The notes beneath the pieces are model-generated. The model was not told the DNA's origin and ran no database searches. It worked only from the letters and a program-made list of their open reading frames with translations. The position numbers were made by a program, and so were the translations under genes. Positions 40,593-52,330 of a stretch of 64,000 nt of DNA are shown in pieces. Within the stretch, counting starts at the first letter, position 1; each line of letters opens with the position of its first letter. The DNA comes from Lithodes maja (lineage: Eukaryota; Arthropoda; Malacostraca; Decapoda; Lithodidae), in contig JBAKBP010013194.1 of the NCBI GenBank assembly GCA_037953745.1, positions 1 to 64,000 of the forward strand, given 5' to 3'.

Positions 40593-40897
40593 ATTGGGAC
40601 ATGCAAGATAGACAAGGGATAATATTCAAGGACACTACATCCGCCTTATTGGAAACAATTTATGGTAAATTTCTATAATTGCACCTATACGAGCTAAAAA
40701 AAATATTATTGTATTTAACAGGAAAGTACAACGAGGTAAGTGATGTGGTATAGGTGGCAATATGCGGAAATGGATTATAAGGGCATTCCGCCCCCCTCTG
40801 ACAAAAGTCTATCAATCTAGATGTGACACGGATTTACAATGTTTCAGAGACATTAGCCTAACCTAACAACCTTACCTAACCTAGGTTACTACCTAAC
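40593..40897. other. No gene; TTAGG-type repeat before L2
   Basis: AT-rich, then ACATTAGCCTAACCTAACAA at 40849-40890. This is the left half of a TTAGG/G-rich unit whose right half (CTAGTATTATGGGTGGGG) appears after the L2 at 45745, marking the L2 insertion point. Confidence 0.6.
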
Positions 40898-42669
40898 TTC
40901 AATTGTAAACAGTTTACTTGGAAAAACAAGAGTCAGCTTAAGACCTTCTGTACCTGATGCCGAGTTGGCTGCCAACTTTGTGGCATTTTTTGCTGGCAAG
41001 ATAACTCGCAAAAGACAGGAACTGGATGATGCTTCTGTTGGTGAAGAACTTTCAGTTGTACTCCAACCCCGACACATTCCTCATAATGTCCTCTCATCCT
41101 TTCACTCAGTAGAGGTGGACATGATCTCGTCCTACATAAGAAACCTCAATAAAACATTTTGCCCGTTGGATCCCATAAATGTTTCCAAGCTACCAAGATT
41201 CTATGATCACACAGTTGAGTTTATTTCCAAAATAATTAATAAGTGCTTCTCTGAAGGTAGCTTCCCACATTCTGAAAAGCATGCACTACTCCGACCTACT
41301 CTAAAGAAACCTGGACTTGATGTTGAGAACATGTTGAACTATCGTCCTGTCTCCAACCTGTCCTTCATATCAAAGATATTAGAGCGTGCAATACTTGACC
41401 AATTACAACCACTACTTCAGCAGAATGAAACTATCCCAATTTTTCAGTCTGCTTACCGACAGCATCATTCAACTGAAACAGCATTGATTAGAGTACATAA
41501 TGATCTAGTTGAGAACATTTGCAATGGTGTGGCCTCACTATTGGTCTTGCTTGATCTCTCTGCGGCTTTTGACACAGTGGATCACGAGTTGTTATTGAGT
41601 GATCTTTATGATTGTGGTGTGCGTGACTCCGCTCTCTTGCTTCTTGGGTCGTACTTGTCAGGTAGATCCCAGAGTGTGATGGTAAATCAAGTGGTCTCGG
41701 ACTCGACACCCCTGCAGTATGGTGTTCCGCAGGGATCAGTTTTAGGTCCTATCCTATTTATAATTTATATTAGCAGTTTGTCTCTTCTGCTTCGTGCACA
41801 TAATGTCACCTTTCACTTTTATGCAGATGACACCCAGATTTATGTGAGAATCACAAATATAGTTGATATACGGAGTACCGTCATTCGGGGTGACTTCGGA
41901 CCTATTTGACCTAATTTTAAGCCTAACTCAATAGGTAAAGCCTTAATAATGCAATCTTTTGCATCCATGTATAGCTTAGAAACGTAGAATAATCGTGTGT
42001 ACAGTGGAAAAATTATAGGCCTTTGGCTTAATTATAACTAATATTTATAATGGTGTCCGAAGTCATCATCGATATGAGGTGACTTCGGACTGGGGTAAGG
42101 TGACTTCGGACATTAATGGTTTTCCCCTTTAAATCTGAGTGTGTGTATTGAACGACGGCTTCGGACAATGCAGAGGCGACTTCGGACACAAGACGGAGTT
42201 TGAAAAACAAAATACAAACTGAAATGCTTACATTTGTAGCCCTTGTGGAGCATATACATTAGATTCCAAGTTTCTGTGCATTTTAGCACCTTCATATCAA
42301 TTGTTATGTATTCTCAATAACAAAGCAATTATATTATTATCACTAATGCATTCAGGTACACCGCATGTACAGGCACTTTTCTAATACAAAAAAAATACAA
42401 TTAATTCATTCAAATTACACATAATGACTCCTTGAAAACGTATTTCACACTTGTGACCAAACTTCTAAAAAAATAATACTGATATCATTAAAGCTTAGCA
42501 ATAATATCTTAATGACTGCATATTAAAGGAATGCTAATGGCACACAGCCGACTAGATGCCATCTTGGCTAATTAATGGTCCGAAATACTAATTAACCCTT
42601 TCAGGGTATATACCTTAAACTAATCATAATATGAAATAAAAAGGACCTTACAAAAAATATAACTTTGTA

Positions 42670-43015
42670 TCACATTATTGCCTCTTTCCTTATTCATCCC
42701 CCCTCTCTCACTTGGCCCCGCCCTCTACCACCTCTCGCTCTCGATATCGATCTCTCTCCCACCCTTCTCCTGGCCCCACCCTTCTCCTGGCCCCGCCCTC
42801 TCCCACCCTTCTCCCGGCCCCACCCTCCCCTGGCCCCGCCCTCTACCACCTCTTTCTCTCTCTCTCTCGCTTTCTCTCCCACCCTTCTCTTGGCCCCACC
42901 CTCTCTCGCTTTCTCTCCCACCCCTCTCTCTCTCACTTTCTCTCCCCCTGCTCGTTCACTTTCTCTCTCCTCTCTATAGCTCTTCAACCCTCTCTATTTC
43001 TCTCTCTCTCTATTA
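42670..43015. repeat. Pyrimidine-rich tract with CTCTCCCACCCTTCTCCTGG repeats
   Basis: More than 300 bp almost free of purines on the plus strand, made of CTCTCTC, CCACCCTTCTCCTGGCCCC and variants. Apparent frames in it are compositional. It could adopt triplex (H-DNA) structure. Confidence 0.9.
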
Positions 43016-43256
43016 TTTTGGCCATTTATTTACATCTACACTGAACAGCATTCTGCACTTCTTGTCTAGTATTAGTTCTGGCAGGATTTGTACTATGCCA
43101 CCCTTGTCTATGTCACTGTAATCATCAATAACTGGGTTAATGAAGACGTTACTTGTGCCCTTCACATGCTTTAGGAAACGAACATGTATTTCTGGTAGAA
43201 CCTTTACTATGACTGCAATATAATGTCGATGTTTCTTCTTACCATCAAACAGAACT

Positions 43257-43463
43257 TTAACAATAACCAGCAGGTTTACTATGTTTCCCTTTTATATAGT
43301 CATGTAAGGTGCTCTTACATAACTTCCACTTTTTAGCAGCCTCACGTACACTCATGTTCTTCTTTTGTATATCATCTTTTGCTTTCTTTAATTTGTCTTG
43401 ACATACATGACTGTTGTATTTCCTTTTCTCGTTGTGTGGCTTTGGTTTATATATCCGTGGCAT
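43257..43463 (-). pseudogene. pogo/Tigger transposase psq-type HTH remnant
   Basis: A 68-residue frame: MPRIYKPKPHNEKRKYN, then KKAKDDIQKKNMSVREAAKK and KSTLHDYIKGKHSK. This is a pipsqueak-type helix-turn-helix as at the N-terminus of pogo/Tigger/CENP-B-like proteins. TTTTCATTCACAG|GAG just upstream resembles a splice acceptor, so the domain may be an exon. No DDE domain follows. Confidence 0.7.
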
Positions 43464-43609
43464 TTTTACTCCTGTGAATGAAAAGAAATGTAATATGATA
43501 CTCTTACCTAACCTTACACAGCAAACATCCACCAAATCATGTCAACATCTGACACCTTACTCAGTCTTAAGCATCCTTTAATTGGCGTTACTCAAACGGG
43601 AGGAAGATG

Positions 43610-43720
43610 ACAGATGATAAGAACATAAGAACATATGAAAATGGGAGTCTGCAAAAAGCCGATCGGCCCATACAAGGCAGATCCCTGTGATGACATGATT
43701 CGACGGATGCTCGCTATGTA
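43610..43720. repeat. LINE 3'-end-like fragment
   Basis: AAGAACATAAGAACATATGA, AAATGGGAGTCTGC, CCATACAAGGCAGATCCCT. A close match occurs at 51230-51292 beside a LINE RT fragment, so this is probably a piece of that family's 3' UTR, here inside the pogo-like element. Confidence 0.6.
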
Positions 43721-44779
43721 TGGCTAGGTAAGAGTACCATACACTTAGCTACTAATTGTTGTTCATATTGGAAGGTCCTTGTAACTAATATTAAATGTCC
43801 GATGTCACCTCATGTCCGAAATCACCCCAAACTATGTCCGAAAACACCCCAATAAATCTGGAAAACAATAAAAGTAAATTGTTAGGGCTATAGGATGTGT
43901 ATTATGAACTTTGGGGAAGGAGTTACTGTGTGTATGGTCTCGCAGATAATTCCAGAACATTCTGGTGTAGGTTAATTGTCTTCCTCACATCCCATTAATT
44001 ATGCTCAGTAGAAGTTTGACACACTTACAAAAACATTTGTTTTCTTTGTTACATATTCACAAATATTTACCACAAATTAAATTAATTAATTTAAATTATT
44101 AGTTCATCCTACATATAGTTACAACATTCCTCTTGAATGCTACACATCTATTTTTCAAAACCAAACTCCTCTTCTCTCTATTTTTATTTGTTTTACTTTT
44201 TATCCAAAATGTCCGAAGTTGTCCACATGTCCGAAGCCACCCCAGATGACGGTAAGATGGAATTGTTGATGTCTGATATCAAGAAGTGGATGAGAGCGAG
44301 AAAACTTAAACTAAATGATGGTAAAACTGATATTCTCATCATCCGAGGAAATAGAAGAGCTGATGATATAGTAGGTGCCCTCTCCATCAATGTGGGTGGA
44401 TTTCAGCTGCGACCGGCCAACTCTGTTCGAAATCTGGGTGTATATGTGAACTTCCGATTAGATTTCAAAGAGCATGTAAACCAGATAGTTAAAAGTTGTT
44501 ACTTGCACATCAGAAATCTCTATTTGGTGAAGCCGTTTATAACCAGACGTTGCCTCCTGACGTTGGTTCACTCATTGGTCTTCTCTCGTGTTGATTATTG
44601 CTATGCCCTGTTGGTGGGTCTTCCAAATTATATTTTGAAGAAAGTTCAGTCTGTTCTTAACAGGGCCGCAAGACTCATTTTTGGTGTTCCACCTAGAACT
44701 CCTACTACATCTCTTCACATAGAACTGCACTGGCTGCCAGTAAGAGCAAGAATAGAATTTAAGTTGTGTTTGGTGACTT

Positions 44780-45267
44780 TTAACCCTCCAGCCCCGGCTA
44801 TGTATTATATATATATTCCTCGAAACCCGGGTGTTTTGGCCGAAAAACGTCTAGGCTAGGCTACCGTATATTCGTTAATCAGACTGCTTCCCGCATTCCC
44901 GCGCATCCCCAAGCGTAGCTGTGTTATTTACCTGTAGAATGGCATTAAGTAGAGCTCTCTAAGTCAACTGGTTGAGCTGTGATGATGATTTCATTGGAGA
45001 TAACTTTATGGCCAAAACAGCCACTTTACACCACTTTTCGATACTTAACAACAACATACAGGCACACAAGAACAAGCGACGCTCCCCTTCTTGTGGCCGG
45101 AGATGCGGAGCGTCGGTCCAGCCGGCTGGTGTTTACATGCGTCGGACCGACGCCGCGCACAGCAAGCTCACAGGCTGTGACGTCATGGGTGTTTAAGGGA
45201 CCATCCGGGTATCTGTTACATGCTTTTTTATGGGCGTTCAAGAGCCCATCCGTGGTGAGAGGGTTAA
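44780..45267. mobile_element. piggyBac MITE M7
   Basis: TTAA at 44780-44783 and 45264-45267, reverse orientation. Ends CCCTCCAGCCCCGGCTATG and, reversed, CCCTCTCACCACGGATGGGC. Excision restores GTG ACT TTT AAG GTT CTC of the L2 RT, which proves TTAA as its target duplication. Confidence 0.95.
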
Positions 45268-45735
45268 GGTTCTCAAATTTGGTGAGCCTAGGTACCTTGC
45301 GGAGCTGCTCAGGCGCCCACCGGCACACCATGGTGTAGTTGTGCGTCATGACAATGACCCTTTTCGTCTTGATGAACCAAGGGCTTTCCAGCAGTCTTCT
45401 TTCTTTGAGAGGTCATTCTCCTACATGGCTCCGAGGTTGTATAACAGGTTGCCGCTGTCCATGAGACAACTGAGTTCTGTTGAATGCTTCAAGAGACAAC
45501 TTAAGACTTTTCTCTTTGAGAGAAGCTATGATCTTGAGAGAGGTGTCATGACAGATGGCTATAGAGTTTAGGCTATTTTGCCACTGCTAGTGATTGTTAA
45601 ATGTGTGTTGTATATAAGCCTTCTTTTGATGCATTGATTTTTGTTCTTTTTTCTTTCTCTTTTCGAGCGCTAGTGAATTCTTCGGAAAAATTGGCGCTTA
45701 TGAGAAATAAGTAACATGCTTATTATTATTATTAT

Positions 45736-46250
45736 TAACCTAACCTAGTATTATGGGTGGGGCCTGCCGCCCCCACACCCCCGCTGGTTGGGTAAAACGA
45801 TAGAAATCCTGTTGGGGTGGAGTGAATAACCGTAGATTTTCGTAAGGGGGTAAGAGGGGGGCAGAATGCCTTTATAATCCATTTCCGCATATTGCCACCT
45901 ATACCACATCACTTACCTCGCCGTACCTTCCTGTTAAATACAATAATAATTTGTTAAGCTCGTATACTGTAGGTGCAATTATAGAATAATACCCAATTTA
46001 TTAGGGAAAATAGGCACCAACAGATTCGCCATATAGTCCCCATGGAGGATTTTCGTTCTTGACAAATTGAAAAAATACCCTTTTCACAGAAAAATACACC
46101 AAAAATCTGTCAAAGATGTCTAATAGTGAGGGTGTAGGGGCGGCAGCCCCCACCCATAATACTAGGATAGGTTAGGTAAGGTTGTTAGGTTAGGCTAATG
46201 TCCTTTCAAAGGGGTATAGGCTAGTAAACACTAGGATAGCTTATACCCGG
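45736..46250. repeat. Two TTAGG/G-rich units and unassigned DNA
   Basis: A forward unit at 45736-45790 (GTATTATGGGTGGGG, CCCCCACACCCCCGCTGG) and an inverted unit at 46130-46205 (GGCAGCCCCCACCCATAATA, CTAGGATAGGTTAGGTAAGG). The DNA between them resembles, reversed, 40680-40800. No gene. Confidence 0.7.
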
Positions 46251-46289
46251 TCAGAGGTAAGAAGAAGAAGATGTATATACTGTAGTCTC

Positions 46290-47130
46290 CTTGAATGCTA
46301 CCAAACAAGGTAGGATACAGTATGTATGAAGCGATGGAGGAAGTGAATGCAGAAAAGGATATAGGAGTAGGCTAGTGATAGACAATAAGTTAAATTTCTC
46401 AGAACATTTAGCGGAAAAGATAAACAAAGCCAATATAATTGTAGGGCTGATAAGGACATTTGTCACTTGACGAAGAAATCTTCAGGAATCTCTATACAGT
46501 GCTGGTTAGGCCGCACTTGGAATATGCGAACCAGGTGTGGGCTCCATATATGGTAAAGGATATAGAAGCAGTGGAGAAAGTGCAGAGGAGAGCTAGCAAG
46601 CTAGTACCAACGTTGAAGAACGCGGGCTATGAGCAGAGGTTGAGGACACTGGGGCTTCCGACACTGACATATAGGAGAAAGAGAGGGGATATGATAGAGA
46701 CTTTTAAGATAGTGTCAGGAAAGTATGATGAGGATGTGTGACAGTGTGTGAAGGTATCTTCTTGATGCGGGAGGGAACAAGAACGAGAGGACACTCTAAG
46801 AAAATTTACAAAGAAAGAAATAGGCTTGAGAAGGCAAAGAACTCATTTTGTGATAGTGGTAAATGAGTGGAACGCACTGCCCCAATATGTAGTCGATTCC
46901 GAATCAATAAGGGAGTTTGAAAGTAATCTTGATAAAGTATGGGGAAGACAAGATTTGAAGTTTGATTAGCCTAGGCCTATAAAGCAAAAATACAGAATAG
47001 TAAAAATGTTGCGTCTGCTACCGCCGCCGCCAACACCGTGAACGACCGCAGCAGTGCAAGTACTGGTACTGAGCTGGATACACAGGCCTAGTTTGCCTTT
47101 TTCCAGAGGATCTACTGTAAGAAACTGTAA
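46290..47130 (+). pseudogene. CR1-like LINE ORF2 C-terminus and 3' end
   Basis: Reads LNFSEHLAEKINKANIIVGL, then LDEEIFRNLYTVLVRPHLEY, VEKVQRRASKLVPTLKNAGY, LPTLTYRRKRGDMIETFKIV. After frame changes, VVNEWNALPQYVVDSESIRE and FESNLDKVWGRQDLKFD follow. It ends in a 3' UTR finishing CTGTAAGAAACTGTAAG. The same family as the fragment at 16130-16560 and the 3' end at 4393-4470. Confidence 0.82.
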
Positions 47131-47174
47131 GTTAGGATAGGTTCTTGGCTCGGAATCCTCGGATTTAATGGATT

Positions 47175-47225
47175 TAGCGGGTGTGGGGAAGGCAGCCCCC
47201 ACCCATAATACTAGGTTAGATTAGG
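47175..47225 (-). repeat. TTAGG/G-rich unit
   Basis: GGTGTGGGGAAGGCAGCCCC, CACCCATAATACTAGG, then TTAGATTAGGTTA. An inverted copy of the dispersed unit. Confidence 0.8.
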
Positions 47226-47298
47226 TTAATGTTGAAAATACTAGGCCTAAAATGCGATGGTCCTCGGACCTCGGTATTAAACAACACTGTAGGCTAGC

Positions 47299-48868
47299 GG
47301 TGACTGGACGACTCGGCTCGGACAGCTCGGCCCACTTTTGGACAACTAGGCCACGACGGCGAGACAACTCGGCCCATTATTTGAGACAGCTCGGCCCCAT
47401 GTTTTGCTATGGGGCAATTTGACGAGATCAGTCAGGATTAGGATGGGGAGAGCTAAGTGGAGGGTTTATGGGTGAGGCCATGTATGCAGCACCAAATCCT
47501 GTCCTCTGCGTATGCGTGGCCTTTTCCCTAATATTTTCATTATGTTATTTAGGCTCAACTGTTAGGTTAATTTAAGTTTAGTTAGGTTAGGTTAAGATAA
47601 TAGGTAAACCTGACGTTTTGGACCGACAGCGATTTCAGTAAGTTTTATTTTGTTTTTTGTAATTTTTCCTTCAGATATAGTGTTGTTTTATACTGAAGAG
47701 GAGCGGAAATGAGTATTTACCCATTATCCAACAATCTAAAAACACGCCCCCCACTAGTGGGGAGGGCTACCGGCTATGAAGTTCAGGGAAAATGAGGGTT
47801 AAAAGCGTAACAATACAATAATATAGCGTTTTATATCAAAACTTGGCTCGGGTTTTCCCAAATTGCAAACCCATAAAACCCAATTTTGTGAATACTCTAG
47901 CCAACTTTTGACGAAAGCTGGCTCGGATTTCACGGGGTGGAGTGGGTAGCCTAATATCTTATGTTATAAAAATAGTCAACTTTGGGAAGACATTAGCCTA
48001 ACCCAACAACCTTACCTAACCTATCCTAGTATTATGGGTGGCCCCGGGGCTGCTGCCCCCACACCCCCGCTGGTTGGGTTAGACTATATTATTATTTTTT
48101 TTTTTTAATATTCTAGGCTATTAGCCTAACCTAACAACCTTACCTAACCTAACCTAGTATATGGGTGGGGGCTGCCGCCCCCACACCCCCGCTGATTGGG
48201 TTATTTTTTTTTTTTTTTTTAGGCCTATGTGCTATTAGCCTAACTTAACAACCTAACCTAACCTAACCTAGTATATGGGTGGGGGCTGCCGCCCCCACAC
48301 CCCCGCTGGTTGGGTACTGGCTGAAAAACTTATTGTTTTACAGTAGTCCTATATATGAATTTTAGCGTTTTTGTTTTTTTCTCCCTTATAATACATTTCA
48401 GCTCTTAATGACATATATAGCAATGATGTATATGCTCTACCGGACCTATTAGGCCTAAAAAGATCGATGGGGTAACTGTCGGTCCAAAACATCAGTATAA
48501 CCAGATAATATAATAGTAGGCTATAAAGGAAAAAAAAATCGTGCCAAGGGGCCTAAGATTCTCACACATGTGCAGCGGACAGGATTTGCAGGATTTGGTG
48601 CTGCATACATGGCCTCCCGTTTATGGCGTGTGTGTAATGTGGGCGAAATGTTAGTTTATTGTATAATTATGTCATAGGCCTAGGCTAGTTCTCTCGATTC
48701 ATAATGTGTAGGTTAGGTTAGGTTAGGCTAGGTTAGGTTAATTAAGAGTTGTCTCGTAATTAACACGGGGCCGAGCTGTCTCGTTTTTACTGGGCCGAGC
48801 TGTCTCGCCGTGGGCCGAGCTCAGAGCTGTCCTGGCCGAGCTGTCCCGTGGGCCGAGTAGTCTAGCAT
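47299..48868. mobile_element. Foldback element with GGCCGAGCTGTC repeats
   Basis: TGTAGGCTAGC flanks both sides (47288-47298 and 48869-48879). The ends hold clusters of GGCCGAGCTGTC/GACAGCTCGGCC: about four at 47325-47395, and five inverted at 48768-48855. Inward, CATGTATGCAGCACCAAATC (47483) and GTTTTGGACCGACAG (47615) recur inverted at about 48590 and 48480. The long ends with internal repeats and an about 11-bp duplication suggest a foldback or Mutator-like non-autonomous element. The interior has satellite-family and three TTAGG/G-rich units. No transposase. Confidence 0.72.
47990..48315. repeat. Three tandem TTAGG/G-rich hairpin units
   Basis: Units at about 47990-48075, 48112-48197 and 48230-48315, each ATTAGCCTAACCTAACAACC, TAGTATATGGGTGGGGGCTG, CCGCCCCCACACCCCCGCTG, followed by GATTGGGTT and, between units, a T run. 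Recent local expansion. Confidence 0.9.
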
Positions 48869-48879
48869 TGTAGGCTAGC

Positions 48880-51220
48880 TTATCAAAGAAAATACAAAAG
48901 AAAACCAAAATTATCTTGGCTAGTAAAAAGGCTGTCCAGGGTCTCTTCAATGTTTACCCACAACTCTTACCTCATAATCCATTAGCAAAATAAGGCTAAG
49001 GCTATCTCGTAATGGACTAGGCCTAGGTTATGGGGGTAGGCTAAAGTAAATAGGCTAATTACCGTTATATCAGCTTACATGCAATCGTGGTATTGGTAAG
49101 ACAGTTGGTTGGCTTACTGGTAGGCTAAGCCTGCAAATATGTACTGAACTTCTTGTTGCCTTGGTTCCACACTCGACATTCGGACACGTTTCGCAGTCTT
49201 GCAGAGGCAATAGATGCAATCCGTACGATCAGTATCAACGATCAGTACAGTTCTATGATCAGTAAGTTGGTGGATAGGATCTCGCGCTGAATCCGGATTC
49301 CAGATAGTCAGTGTTACCAATTCCCTTTGATCTTTTCTCTTGCTATTTGCTATTTTTTTTCTCGCTAATTTCATCATCACTATAACAAGATTACGAACTC
49401 TACGTGACTTAGCAGTGGAATAGATTTGTTTTATATTGATTAGTTGAGGTTTGAATTACAATGGTGTTGCAACAATGACGAACAGTAATGATTATAGGCC
49501 TATTCTGACACATAGCAGCAGTTTATTACTGTGTTGTGTCCACATCTGTTGCCACTCAATTTGTCATGGGGAATACTATTTACCAGTAAGGAATCACACT
49601 AATCTAACCCAATATAGCCTATGGTAGGGTGGGGTAGGTTAGTTAGATTATCTCACAAACGTTATTCGTGTTGTATTTGCTTTGGTTAGCAACTTTGCGA
49701 GTTGATCTACAGTAGGTGCGAGCTGACTGGTATATCTTTCATATTTTGTATTAGAGACCCTTCTATTAATTCTCTATCATTCAAAGTTTAAGAAAATAAA
49801 GGTTACATTATTTATTTCTATTTCTACGATTATTGATAATCTATAAACAATATTACTTATAAGTTACAAGGGATCATGAGGTAAGCGTCCGGTTGTCATG
49901 ACGACAAGATGAAAAGGGGGAAACTTTAACGTTGCCCAAATTATGCTATGTGCAGTGGATTTGTATTGTACGAAAATCCTACCGTACCAGTAAGCGATAT
50001 TATATAGACAAAAACTTATTATATAATCAACGAACGCAGAAATTACCCACTAACATCCAAAATGAAGGTATGGAATAATTTATGCAACCAATTGTGGATT
50101 TAATAATAGCCTATAGGCCTATCTTGTAGATTAATGCATCCCCAGCAATATGTGAGCTATTTATTTCACCCACTAATCTTTACCAACAGATAGGCTACAG
50201 TATCTCGGCTCTCGTCATCATGCATCGTCCCTAAACCTTTCAGTGAGGCAGTGAAGCACCGTGATGAGATAATTGCAGTTGGTTTCTCAAGGTCACCAGG
50301 TACCAGCACAACTTTACCATGTCAATTAAACACAATAAATCAACACATTATTCCTTTAACCCCCTTTAATTCGATGACTCAAGTTTTCATATCTTTTAAG
50401 CTACCTTTATTTAGATGGTTTTATTCAGCTTAGGAAAAGACATGGTGTAGGCCTATCAATAGGATATTTAAGATAATTTTCAAAGATGGTCATAATTCCT
50501 AAGCTGAGTAAAATAATATAGGCTACAGTATGGTCCCGAATAGCACGAGATCGAGTCGCGAATAAAGAAAATATTCAACCCCAATATTACCGATGAGCGT
50601 GAACTGGCATTAAATAGTGCGAGCGGCAGACCAAAATGAACAAAATCCGAGGAAAAACTGGCTTACGGGGGCGTAAATCATATAGTAGGCCTACTGCCCA
50701 AAATTAATGAAATCCGGAGAAGGAAGCCAGTATATATATTCATCTTGCTTTGGTGCTTCGGCAAGTGGTTGCGCTGCTCAGCCATTATTCGCTTAGTTTG
50801 ACCGTTTCTCACTCCCAACCCTGCATGTCACACCAAAACCACCGGGGCACTTATCCATGGCACAGTTTAGTTATCTTGGCTGGGGCAGACACCTTTAAGG
50901 CATGTCTATTGGCCAATGAGAAGTCTAAGGTGTGTAAGACAGAAATGGTGCAGGCTATTATTAACTTGGTTTGCTACTACAAAGACCTCCACGACAAGAA
51001 GATGAACGAGATCGAGGATGGCAGACCCTCATGATGACATTCCTTTGTAATTCCTTGGAGGGTGGAGGGGATGAGGAAGCATCGTCGGGTGACATTACTG
51101 TGACGCCTTATGCCCTTCTGTATTATGGTTCAGCATGATTGGTAAGAACGGGCGTGTGCGAACTATTTTGTGGCTAACTCAACTAAACTCGCACATATTC
51201 TGCCACATGGCGTGGTAAGG
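48880..51220. other. AT-rich DNA without recognisable genes
   Basis: No protein similarity was recognised on either strand. A 94-residue plus-strand frame at 50750-51034, opened by a non-ATG codon, contains GTYPWHSLVILAGADTFKAC, but I cannot assign it. A minus-strand frame at 49114-49380 is also unassigned. This is one of the few stretches not clearly built from the repeats of this window. Confidence 0.4.
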
Positions 51221-51224
51221 TAAG

Positions 51225-52330
51225 AATATATAAGAACATAAGAAAATGGGAGTCTATAGAAATCCGATTGGCTCACACAAGGCAGATCCCTCTCACACCA
51301 ACCCTAATTATAGTCCTAAGGCCTAATTATAGGCCCAACTCACTAACACCAAGAGGACCGACCTCACCAAAACGGTCAGAGGTCAACATAAGGAACCAGG
51401 AGTCTTCACACACCCGGCAGATGCCCCTCACACCCAACCCATCTCGTCCATATGCCTATCCAATTTTATTATGAAGCTCTCTATCATTCTTGATCCCACC
51501 ACATAATTCAGTAACCTAGTATTCCACATGTCTGCAACTCAGTTACCAAACCAATACTTGCCTATATCTTTTTTTAAGCGCAATTTATCTAGTTTAAAAC
51601 CATTTGTTAGAGTTCTTTCGCTATCACTGAGCTTCAGTAAATTTTTCATGTCCCCTTTATTAATCCCACTAACCCACTTAAACACCTCTATTATATCCCC
51701 AATAACTCTGCGTCTTTCTAACGAATGTAAGCCTAAGTTCTTCAACCTTTCTTCATATGGAAGATTTCTAATATTATAGATAATTTTTGTCATTCTATAT
51801 ACGTTGTAGGCTACTCTCTCCAAGGAATCTATGTCCATTCTGTAATAAGGACACCAAAATTGAGCAGCATAATTTATATTTGGACTTATTAATGACAAGT
51901 AAAGCTTTAAAATAACATCAGCAGTTCTGTTACTCACACTCCTAGAGATGAACCCGAGAATCCTGTTTGCCTGAATTGTTACAAACGCTTATGTACACTG
52001 TTTTCTAGGCTTCAAATCATTGCTAACAAGCACACCCAGATCTTTTTCAGTCTGAGTTTTCTAATTCCATATTAGCTAGTTTATATTTTGCATTTGTATT
52101 CATCTTCCCTATCTTCAATACCTTGCATTTGTCAAGGGTAAAATTCATCTGCCAATTTACTGACCATTCGTGTAAGGTATCTATATCCCTTTGGAGGCAC
52201 TCTATATGTCGCTATCTGAATCTATTCCTCTCCATTTTCATATCGTCTGCTAATTTACTTATCGTACTGGTTATACCGGTGGATCACATGCTTTCATTAA
52301 TTTCATTGGAGGCGTTTGGTGTTGAGAGTT
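51225..52330 (-). pseudogene. Non-LTR retrotransposon ORF2 C-terminus and 3' UTR
   Basis: Minus strand: LDKCKVLKIGKMNTNAKYKL, KDLGVLVSNDLKPR (with a stop), NRILGFISRSVSNRTADVIL, LYLSLISPNINYAAQFWCPY, then RNLPYEERLKNLGLHSLERR and RVIGDIIEVFKWVSGINKGD. This is the region after the RT palm (thumb and C-terminal domain). The 3' UTR contains the AAGGCAGATCCCTC fragment at 51230-51292. Decayed. Confidence 0.8.

Larger units (their letters stand above)
41878..44252. mobile_element. pogo-like DNA element with TA duplication
   Basis: TA at 41876-41877 and 44253-44254. The ends CCGTCATTCGGGGTGACTTC and, reversed, CCGTCATCTGGGGTGGCTTC match at about 22 of 24 positions. The motif GGTGACTTCGGAC recurs near both ends (42080, 42100, 42175, 43800-43850, 44215). 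It contains a psq-type helix-turn-helix remnant on the minus strand. Most of the transposase is missing. Confidence 0.88.
40956..45571 (+). pseudogene. L2 ORF2 RT domain in three exon-like pieces (copy E)
   Basis: Piece 1 (to 41877) carries NFVAFFAGKITRKR through LDLSAAFDTVDH and the intact FHFYADDTQIY, ending NIVDIRS. Piece 2 (44253-44783) continues MELLMSDIKKWMRARKLKLN to EFKLCLVTF. Piece 3 (45264-45571) continues KVLKFGEPRYLAELLRRPP to the stop. No other lesion was noticed, so the copy was coding-competent over this part when the DNA transposons landed. The pieces are not exons, since their borders are transposon target duplications. Confidence 0.88.
40898..45735 (+). mobile_element. L2-like LINE copy E, split by a pogo-like element and MITE M7
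   Basis: LINE segments are 40898-41877, 44253-44783 and 45264-45735. The 5' end begins at TTCAATTGTAAACAGTTTAC, in the linker, and the 3' end is the family TTA tail. Excising 41878-44252 with one TA and M7 with one TTAA rebuilds a continuous RT. Confidence 0.92.

Noticed and set aside
42665..43121. Three overlapping plus-strand frames of 104-147 codons
   Set aside because: Compositional effect of the pyrimidine-rich repeat; Pro/Ser/Leu low complexity in all frames.
40956..45571. A three-exon RT gene
   Set aside because: The apparent introns are a pogo-like element and a MITE bordered by TA and TTAA target duplications, not splice sites.
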